Program-made: the position numbers and the translations under genes | Notes under the pieces: generated by a model | What the model saw: only the letters and a program-made list of their open reading frames with translations | Databases searched by the model: none | What the model was told of the DNA's origin: nothing | NCBI GenBank assembly: GCA_035610365.1 | Contig: CM069432.1 | Span: 6,572,001 to 6,636,000 of the forward strand | DNA: 64,000 nt | From: Aquatica leii | Lineage: Eukaryota; Arthropoda; Insecta; Coleoptera; Lampyridae | Direction: 5' to 3' | Shown: positions 56,645 through 64,000 of the stretch, piece by piece | Layout of the letters: the number at the start of each line of letters is the position of its first letter | How positions within the stretch are numbered: position 1 is the stretch's first letter

Positions 56645-57120
56645 GGCGCATTTCAATTTTTGAAAACTAAATTTCCTCGTCTTAGCGAAGCTAAAATCAA
56701 AGAAGGCTTTTTGTTGGTCCCCAGATTAGACAACTCTTCCAAGATTCGACGTTTATTGAACACCTAAATTGAAAAGAAAAACGAACTTGGCTTGCATTTC
56801 AAAACGTTTGTAAGAACTTCCTGGGTAACCACAAAAGTGAAGATTATGTCGCTAACGTAGAGGAACTGCTTTTAGCGTACAAGGACATAGGATGTAACAT
56901 GTCTCTTAAAGTTCACTTCCTTCACTCGCATCTGGACTTTTTCCCTGAAAATTTATGAGCAGTCTCCGATGAACACGGGGAACGGTTTCATCAAGACATC
57001 GCTAAGCTGGAGCAGAGATTTTCAGGGAAGTGGAATGCAAGCATGTTGGCGGAGTACTGTTGGTTTTTGAAACGAGAGAGCTGTACCTCAGGGTATAAAA
57101 GGAAAGCAAGCACCAAGTAA
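56645..57120 (+). pseudogene. C-terminal part of a conserved insect repeat-associated protein family
   Basis: Reads GAFQFLKTKFPRLSEAKIKE; after a one-base loss in the T-run at 56708-56712 it continues VGPQIRQLFQDS, NVCKNFLGNHKSEDYVANVE and NMSLKVHFLHSHLDFFPENL. It ends VSDEHGERFHQDIAKLEQRF and AEYCWFLKRE. Stops occur after EHLN (about 56765) and FFPENL (about 56957). I recognise the family from its HSHLDFFPENL and DEHGERFHQDI blocks, found in many multi-copy arthropod hypothetical proteins; it has no function known to me. A middle part of the same family lies in the hAT mosaic at 36106-36505. Confidence 0.6.
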
Positions 57121-57434
57121 CGATGAATATCTTTTTATTGATTACTGTTTATAGCTAAAATAGTTCTTTTTTCCATTTAAATTAAATTCATGTCCATATA
57201 TTTATTATTATAATATTATAAATAAATTATAATTAATTTATCGAAAAGTGGTATAGAGATTTGGGACTCCCTCGAAAATGGTGGGTGATAGAAGAAAATG
57301 GAAGACGTATTTGGATTCAGGACGTCATTTTACATAAGAATCACCCGGAATAGTGTCAGGGCTCGATAAAAAAAAATTTTTTGCAGACCATTGAATTAGA
57401 AGTTCAAATCCATATTCAAAAACCTTTTATTTAC
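57121..57434. other. Spacer, no gene seen
   Basis: AT-rich. The left end of pogo-2 should lie here or nearby, but I could not find a copy of its right terminal repeat. Confidence 0.35.
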
Positions 57435-59435
57435 CTAATTATACATTTTCATTTCATTTTTATACATTGTAAATAGCTCGTCGACGTCCATCTTCATCAG
57501 ATCTGTTTCTTTTTGTTCGTCAACGTCTTTCGATTCTTTACCTATTTCTCTGTCGATTTTTCTTCGATCATCTATTTCACTATCTTCTTTACTTTCTATT
57601 TCTAAATTGACATCTTTAACCATTTCCTCAGTATAACATTTATGACACACAAACAAGTCATCCTCATCCTCATCGGGAACATGTGCTTCATACATTTTTG
57701 GAACACTTCGACGGTGAATCCTTTTTTTGCAGGTATTACATGTTTGCATATAATACATGAATTGTTATTGTCAGAAGTTCGTGCAGTTTTTTTCAAAGCT
57801 TTAGCTGCTGCATTCTCTTCTTTCTTTCGTTTTCTCTCCATTTTTTTATTTTTTTCTTTCAACTTTAAGGCAAGTTTCCTTTCAAAACTTTCTTGATAAT
57901 TCCTTGACGTTACAGCAAATGAAACCCGTTCGATATCACGTTTATTCTTTCTTGTTGGTTTTTCTGGTTCTTCTAAATAGACTCTAATGCTTTTACTAGT
58001 AGATGGCAAACTATAGCTATAATCTGTATTCGCTTGTTTTAAGACAATATTCTGTATGACCTTAATTTTTGATTCATTCTGAGATTGATGCTCAGATGAT
58101 ACTGCCACTTCTGACATGCTCACATCATCTTTTTTCTCATTTAGCAAAGAAACTGGTTTTTAAAAATAATTCCACATTTTGTACAACGTCATAAACTCTT
58201 CAGTAATACCGTCCTTAATCAGAACATCATCGAATAATTCAAATCTTTTTATTAAATCTTCCCCAGCCAAACTGACAAATCTAGTTTGATCCATATGGTA
58301 AAGAGTTTGTACATCATCAGTAGGTGTATTTTTCTTTCCCAAAAACTTTGTGTAGTCAACAGCATTTGGATTGAAGGGGAATAAACCACACGCACGGAAT
58401 CCATGAATTAGAGTCTTTTTTTGAACATTATTTTTGACTACTTTTTCCAAAAGTGGAGCGAATGTAATTTTGTTTAAGACTTTCCATCCCAGTTTGATCG
58501 GCCTAAATACCGCTACATCGCATGGTTGGAGAATTCGTGTGGCATTTGGGTATAATGCGCTGACTTCGATGTCATCCACCCATTATCAGATCGTCCGATT
58601 CCCCAATCAGGATTAACAGTCGCACTTATTTTTTCCGGAATTCTTTTAGGATAAATTATGATTGGCGCACAAATTAATCCGGAAGGAGAAAATGAGAACA
58701 TTACAGTAATGTTTTCCTTAGGTGATCTCTTTTCCACAGAATAAACATTCTTCGCCCCTTTTCCCCTGCTTCTGGGCAAATTTTAAATCCAGTTTCATTC
58801 CCATTGTAAATTCTCGAAGGGTCATCAATGTTCATATTTTTTGAAACTAGATAATCGTTTATATCTTTAAACCATTTCCGTATATCAGATTCTGATACAC
58901 AAGCGCTGGCAGCACTTACTGATTCACTTGTTCTCTGCACGATTGTTGGGTGTCTTCTCAAGAATGCCTAAAATATAGAACGCAATTTTCCAAATAACTT
59001 TCAAATGTATCCCCTTTAACCAACTGTCACCAGGCCTGTTACTTTTAAATGGATTAAGCCGTGAATTGTCTGTCAAAAATTTATGGACGTTGTTTAAAAT
59101 GTCCTCTTTTTTCTTGGGAAATCCTTTTGACGCTAGCCCTTCTATCTATCTACCAAATAAAAGACAGTTAACTGTTAAACGTACGTTGCAAGATGGTTAA
59201 ACTAATTTTACCTTGTAAGCTCAGACTCTTTTGTTAATGAAAGGATTGGAGATGGGCCGCATGTGTCTTTGTGATCTGGATTTATTACTTTGAATTCCAG
59301 CGTTGACTTCGGTACTCCGTATTTGTGTGCCGCATTTCTGTATGACATGTTATTGTTCTTTACCTCATTAATTGCGGCTTCCATCGATACCACATTATAC
59401 GCATTTTCTTTGGCATTTTCGGAAACCAGACACAA
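57435..59435 (-). pseudogene. Pogo-like transposase 2, degenerate with a core deletion
   Basis: N-terminus (59208-59435): AAINEVKNNNMSYRNAAHKY then GVPKSTLEFK, a psq-type HTH. After breaks, FLRRHPTIVQRTSESVSAAS and SDIRKWFKDINDYL (58701-58980) form the CENP-B-like part. The first DDE block reads YNGNETGFKICPE: the expected Asp is Asn. The core then runs NPDWGIGRSDNGWMTS and jumps straight to EVSALYPNATRILQPCDVAV (58160-58579), so the block with the second Asp is deleted while the third Asp (PCDV) remains. The C-terminal tail has a basic stretch (RKLALKLKEKNKKMERKRKK) and a CIIC..CNTCKK, CHKC cysteine cluster (57435-58147) split by a shift. It cannot be active. Confidence 0.82.
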
Positions 59436-60004
59436 AAAGAAACACTTTTATTTTAATTATAGGACATCTCGCAACCAGTTATTAGACAGGCGTCCAATAA
59501 TTGGTTCCGCTGCAAATATTGCTATTTAAATTGAATTACATGAAACGCTAGGTTTCCACATGAAAACTGTCCACAATTTGTCAAACGCAGTTATTGGACA
59601 GTTGTCCAAACACTGAATCTAAGCATTATGTTAGTTTCAGTTATTGGACACCCTCATATAAAATATAACGAACAAAATTGTATTAAATTAAACCTTAATA
59701 ATACTAAGTTACAATATACTCTTACCTGATATTTTTTGGTGGATCACTTTACTAAACTTTATTACTATTTATGACTCTAACATTCACACACGTTTTCTAA
59801 AAACCTCCTAAGAAACCCGCCTGTTTGGAGACAAACGTATATTTGGTGCCAAAACATGTCATTGGAGTGAATATAGCCGCAAGTAGTCAACGGCGACATC
59901 TAACCAAAACTCATTGATTTCCTAAACGCAGAATTCTTGTTTCTTGTAAATATAATTGAGGTTTCCAATAACTCCCGAGGGTCCAATAACTACTTAGTTT
60001 ACCC
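57435..60004 (-). mobile_element. Second pogo-like element (pogo-2), left end not found
   Basis: The right end reads, on the minus strand, GGGTAAACTAAGTAGTTATTG from 60004 and is followed by TA at 60005-60006. The GGGTA start and TA mimic pogo-1. The transposase lies at 57435-59435 on the minus strand. A word CAGTTATTGGAC or its inverse recurs near 59474, 59491, 59588, 59638, 59964 and 59981. The left inverted repeat is missing or too diverged to see. Confidence 0.75.
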
Positions 60005-60006
60005 TA

Positions 60007-60655
60007 CTAGTAATTAAAAGCATTTAAATTAAGATAATACAAACTTACTGATTTTCAACAAACTTTAGAAAAAATGTTTTCCCCGTCGGTTGTTAAATTA
60101 TTGTCCAATTTACTCCGTTTGTAATAATTTTCAAATTTTGATTTTTCATTAGGTGCTCACAGCACAACAGCAATAGACTATGACAGCGTGACAATATTAC
60201 AGGTATTTATAACAAACAAGAATATTTTAGTCATGTGTTTCAGTCATTAAAGGAATCCCACCGGACAGAATTAAAATTATCTATATTTGTCTGCTTTACT
60301 TAGGTACTGAATAGACCTATAAAATATGATTCATTCCGAAATCTTTCCGGTTTTGTAAATAGTGTTTTGTTAAGCTTGTCATTGTACATAATCCTAGTAT
60401 AAATTCTTACAATAGTTCTTCTCTATAAACGGTTTTTGTATTTAATGTTTTCTGGAAACCATTGTTTAACAAAACATGAAAATCCCTGTTGTTATTTATA
60501 AGTTCGTGGTAAGACTTTTTGAGCAAAAAATGTTAATTATATTATTGTACGTAATTTAAGTAAAATTCTGTAATGCGTTATTGTTATCTACTTATTAAAA
60601 CACTGTTTACACAAGTTTTTCAAAATTTATATGTAAAAAGGCATTTGCCTGACTG
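60007..60655 (-). mobile_element. Inverted hAT 5' end fragment
   Basis: The inverse of 60060-60655 matches 35454-36108, from GTCAGGCAAATGCC inward to the CAACCGACGGGGAA codons of the transposase start (NNLTTDGE). At the coding end it continues (60007-60059) where the other copy changes to foreign sequence. The pogo-2 right end sits at its inner border. The outermost TIR bases are altered. Confidence 0.75.
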
Positions 60656-61196
60656 ACAACTTGTTATTATAAATAATTGATCCAATGCGTAAAAAATGAG
60701 AATAATGCAATATCCAATTTCATATTTAATGTCATGTTGCAAAATTATAAAAATAAAAGTTCGACACAATAAAACAAAACAAATCGTAATAATGTGATTG
60801 TTTTTAAGTTCTGCACAATTAAGGCAAAAGTCTAGAGCTGTTTAGTTTGTTTCTGAAACAGTAGATAGCGTTTGAAACAGCCCAAAACTTTTAGAGATTA
60901 GAGAGGATATTTTTCAAAATAATATTTTTTTTGATAAGTAGTTTTTTTAAAGAGATAGTTAAAATGGAAGGTATATCAGTAACAGAGAATTATCCCTAGA
61001 ATAAAATCCATACTTTGTATTACGAATTGAATAATATTTGCGAACAGCATTTTGATTTGAATTGTTACGACGCAGTCTACATTTGCTGCAAGCGTCGGGT
61101 GCACAAGTAAGATCGCACCTTAATCGTGAGACTTCATCACCGCACTGAATAACTAATCTTCTTTCTTCGTTTCATGCTTCAATCATTGACATCTTT
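60656..61196. other. AT-rich DNA, no gene seen
   Basis: No clear coding homology. A Cys-rich minus-strand stretch near 61070-61140 may be a further scrap of the Mutator-like protein, but I cannot support it. Confidence 0.35.
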
Positions 61197-61830
61197 TCAA
61201 CAAGTTCTAAGTTTTTCTTCTTTTTTCCTGAATGTACTTTTATTTAGAGATTTTATACCCATCGTCGACATAATATCCTCCAGATTATTGTGTTCACTGC
61301 CAATGGCCATGGTTCCCCAAACTGCAGATTCAGCTGTTGTCAAATTGTTTGACGTTGTTTCCTGTGTCTTTTTTGTTGAATCATTTGTCACAATACGTAT
61401 GTCTTAGAGGAACTTTTAATTAATTAATCTGTGAGTTTCAGACACATTTCCTTTAAAAAATGCTTTCCATCTACAATAAATCTACCAGTAACTGATTCTA
61501 TATAGGGATCTAGGCCAGCATTGGGAATTTCTTTTGCGATAATCAAGTTACCTTCAGTATTTGATCTATAATCTTTATTGTTTGAATTTAAGTTTTCGTA
61601 GCTGCCGAAGTCACTTTCTGCGAGACCTCGCAACCAGTTCCGATGGCAAGCGTAAACAGCTAAAAGTAAAAAAACGTCGTAAAACTCTCCAGTCACCTGG
61701 AAAATTTAATTTAAATTTACACTTGTTTGACAACAGAAATTTTGATTTCCACGCACCGAATAATTTTCTAATTCTTCTGAACTCAACTATTTTCAATGTT
61801 TTATTTGTCCTGAATTAGTAGAACTAATAG
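61197..61830 (-). pseudogene. Mutator-like transposase fragment
   Basis: Minus strand, two pieces. 61424-61696 reads PYIESVTGRFIVDGKHFLKE, like the N-terminal GRRIVD-HF block of the Mutator-like transposase domain found in many arthropod proteins. 61197-61391 reads ESAVWGTMAIGSEHNNLEDI and MSTMGIKSLNKSTFRKKEEK, the following W-TM-IG-GH-LEE and TFRK block. A stop and shift lie between them. The rest of the transposase and any inverted ends are missing. The assignment rests on these two blocks. Confidence 0.5.
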
Positions 61831-61949
61831 CAAGTGACACAAATAAATACTATAGATACATTACAGAAATACAGAATGTTCCTCCTTGTTCAAGATTATG
61901 AAAATGGAATGACACTGATAAAAATGAGGTTTTGATGTTGGTCTAATGA

Positions 61950-62960
61950 TTCTCTTCTGCACACCCCAATATTTTCAAGGGTGATGAGCAGGAATAGATA
62001 GTTACATGTTATTGCTGTGAATGCGACGTCAATAAACAGCAGAAGAAAGACCGGCTTTTTAAGTTGAAAGCCATTTTATCGTTTCTTGAACGAAGATTTG
62101 CTGACCTGTTCAGTCCATTTGAAAATGTACATATGCATCGACAAATCATTGGTGCTTTGGAAAGGAAGACTATCATTTAAACAATTTATTCGGAACAAAC
62201 GTTATCGATTTGGGGTTGAATTAATTGTACTATGTAACGTCGAAACAGATTATATTTTAAAAATTATTGTGTACACTGGATCCAGCACAAAATGCGTCGA
62301 TTCAGACTTAAGAGTATCTGGATCAGTTGTTTTGACGTTACTGCAGGATTATCTTGACAAAGGACATACTCTGTTTATTGATAACGGGTATTCAAGTCCG
62401 CATCTAGTTCTATATTTCCGCAAAAATAAAATCAATGTATGTGGCACTGTAAGATCAAATAGGCGCAATATGTCAGAATTCTCTGATCCACAGGAGACAG
62501 GTGCAGTTGACAGTCTAAAATAATGACTCTAAAATGGAAAGATCGATGGGTACTAACAATGCTCACGTCTCTGAATCCGGATCGATTCAATTCAACCGGG
62601 AAAAAAACCAAGAGACAAATGAAGCGATAAACGATTATGTATCGTTAGCTATAATAAAAATATAGGTACCGCCAACAAAGTTGATATGCCCTTAGCTCGG
62701 TCGAATGTCTAAGAAACTCTGTAAAGTGGTACAAGAAGTAGTTTTTTCATTTATTAGATATCTGCTCCTGCAATGTACAAAGTTAGAACCGGTAAAAATC
62801 TCTCGCTAGCAGATTTTCAACTTGAAGTGCTTTGACAGGCAAAAGAGAAATTCGGACCAAACGACTGCCTACACATAAGGGCAGACCATATTCAGGAGAC
62901 GATCCGGTTAGACTTACAGCAAGACATTAAAAAAAAACTGCCTATACTTGGTGGCAAGGG
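61950..62960 (+). pseudogene. piggyBac-type transposase fragment
   Basis: The open part (62086-62523, 145 residues) reads YICIDKSLVLWKGRLSFKQF, RYRFGVELIVLCNVETDY, SGSVVLTLLQDYLDKGHTLF and IDNGYSSPHLVLYF, then VCGTVRSNRRNMSEF. Asp 19 (IDKSL) and Asp 99 (FIDNGYSS; usually DNWYS) are the first two of the piggyBac DDD residues, 80 apart as in the family. Broken downstream frames give NKVDMPLAR, KWYKK, LADFQLEV and EKFGPNDCLH (62670-62870). The N-terminal part (61950-62085) is unclear and no inverted ends or TTAA flanks were found. Confidence 0.75.
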
Positions 62961-63067
62961 CTTTGCTTTGTCTATAAGCGTAACCGCGACATTTCTTAAC
63001 ATTTTGGGAAATATGAAAAAAATATATTTTGATAGAAAAGATACAAAGCTACTGATAAAGCATGGAG

Positions 63068-63170
63068 AGCGAAACCTTTGAGGACAAAACGATTGGGGGC
63101 AAAACGACTTTGGAATGAAACGGTTAAAGACAAAACGGTTGGGGACATAGCGGCGGGCGCCAAACGTCAG
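63068..63170 (+). repeat. Short degenerate minisatellite, ~15-16 bp unit
   Basis: About six units of the form GGACAAAACGRTTGGG, for example GAGGACAAAACGATTG, GGGGCAAAACGACTTT and AGACAAAACGGTTGGG. The opposite-strand frame it creates (repeated NRF/PQSF words) is an artefact of the period. Confidence 0.65.
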
Positions 63171-63561
63171 TAAAGTCATTCAAACAGTCCGAAGTATAAT
63201 TCTTGATACGAGTGACGACACTAGAATTAGCAAATATAAATATTAGAGTTTCTTTTAAAGATCGAATACAATAAAATTATGTTTAAACGTGATCATAACA
63301 ATTTCATAAAGACTATAATTTCATGTTGTCAGTTTAGAAATATTGATGTATCCTTAAATGAAAAAATACAAAATTGTATTTTAGTAAATGACAGAAATTA
63401 AAATGTATTAGTTAATAAAACAGCTTCACGAAGAACTGTTAGAATCCCAGAACGATAAAATTTGTAAATACATAAAATAAGATTTATCGTTGTTGTTTAG
63501 AAAGAAAGAGGAGAACGATATGTTTTGATAAGAATGCGAATACTTTTCTGAATAAACATTA
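63171..63561. other. AT-rich DNA, no gene seen
   Basis: No coding homology between the piggyBac fragment and the second mariner. Confidence 0.35.
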
Positions 63562-63563
63562 TA

Positions 63564-64000
63564 TACAGTGTGTCCGAAAAGTATGGAATATATTATACAG
63601 GTCGATAAATATGCACTTTTCACGAAAAAGTTGTAAATAAAAGTTGTTTATCACTTAGTTATCTACCACCTGGGAGATATCAATTTAAATTTTTGCTGTA
63701 AACAAAATCGCAACGAATAACACTTACGTTTTTTTAAATGGCAAGGCACGTCTTTATTATACTCATTTGATAGAGTCTTTTTTTCTCTTTTCAACCATAT
63801 GAAACTTGAATACCTTTACATCAAAAAAATTTCAAGAAAAACAAGGGCATGTCTAACAAATTTATTTTACTGGGCAGTATTAATCAGGTACGTAATATGT
63901 AGCATTGAAACAATTGAATGCACTTTAAAACACTGTCACACTTTGCTATTTGTTAGTGCTTGAAATATTACTCAATTATCTGAGAAACATAGAATTGAAA
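63564..64000 (+). mobile_element. Second copy of the long-TIR mariner, cut by the window edge
   Basis: Starts TACAGTGTGTCCGAAAAG after TA (63562-63563) and matches the inverse of 51251-51654 almost base for base, so it is the transposase-start side. The leader GCTATTTGTTAGTGCTTGAAAT is kept, but the start codon ATG GCT of the other copy reads ATT ACT here (63967-63972). The next codons (CAATTATCTGAGAAACATAG) are intact. The remaining ~1.4 kb lies outside. Confidence 0.88.

Noticed and set aside
62892..63179. 95-residue minus-strand frame with NRF repeats
   Set aside because: It overlaps the end of the piggyBac remnant and the 15-16 bp minisatellite; the pattern comes from the DNA period.

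Overview
The window reads as repeat-dense, AT-rich insect genomic DNA. The evidence is the mix of element families: Ty3/Gypsy with 2 kb LTRs, BEL/Pao, Ty1/copia, Jockey-type and RTE-like LINEs, mariner, pogo-like, hAT, piggyBac and a Mutator-like fragment. I found no convincing host gene, rRNA or canonical tRNA. A beetle or another insect with a large, TE-rich genome fits, but the order cannot be fixed from the sequence alone.

Layout. 1-634: decayed fragment of a repeat-associated insect protein (minus). 1133-10506: nearly complete, young Ty3/Gypsy element with ~2 kb LTRs and a CGCG target duplication. 11.2-13.45 kb: decayed RTE-like LINE (minus), then a scrap of Gypsy integrase. 14.0-18.0 kb: a second decayed LINE, split by a 3.3 kb pogo-like DNA transposon (14480-17762). 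18-20.4 kb: mostly featureless, with one tRNA-like Pol III promoter motif. 20451-21645: ~78.5 bp satellite, about 15 units, with higher-order structure. 21.8-22.7 kb: 5' piece of an RTE-like LINE. 22925-27804: Jockey-type LINE whose 5' part is inverted, bounded by a 13 bp target duplication. 29.6-33.4 kb: LTR-retroelement derivative with a gag remnant joined to an integrase scrap, followed by a T-rich tail. 35.4-37.2 kb: hAT mosaic carrying a piece of an unrelated conserved protein. 37.2-46.9 kb: copia element (minus) with a BEL/Pao element (40829-46803) inserted in its leader. 48.6-49.5 kb: 3' half of a hAT. 49777-51654: mariner with ~360 bp inverted repeats. 52.1-56.6 kb: near full-length LINE with ORF1 and ORF2 (minus). 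56.6-57.1 kb: C-terminal piece of the conserved family also seen inside the hAT. 57.4-60.0 kb: second pogo-like element, inserted beside an inverted hAT end. 61.2-61.8 kb: Mutator-like fragment. 62.0-62.9 kb: piggyBac fragment. 63564-64000: start of a second copy of the same mariner.

The genes do not form a cellular pathway; the logic of the window is insertion history. Three nestings can be read at base level. BEL lies inside the copia leader. Pogo-1 lies in a LINE codon, and removing it with one TA rebuilds the LINE frame. The Gypsy element lies inside a 12 bp palindrome. Nearly every protein is broken by stops or frameshifts; the Gypsy RT-RNase H-integrase ORF (866 residues) is the main intact one.
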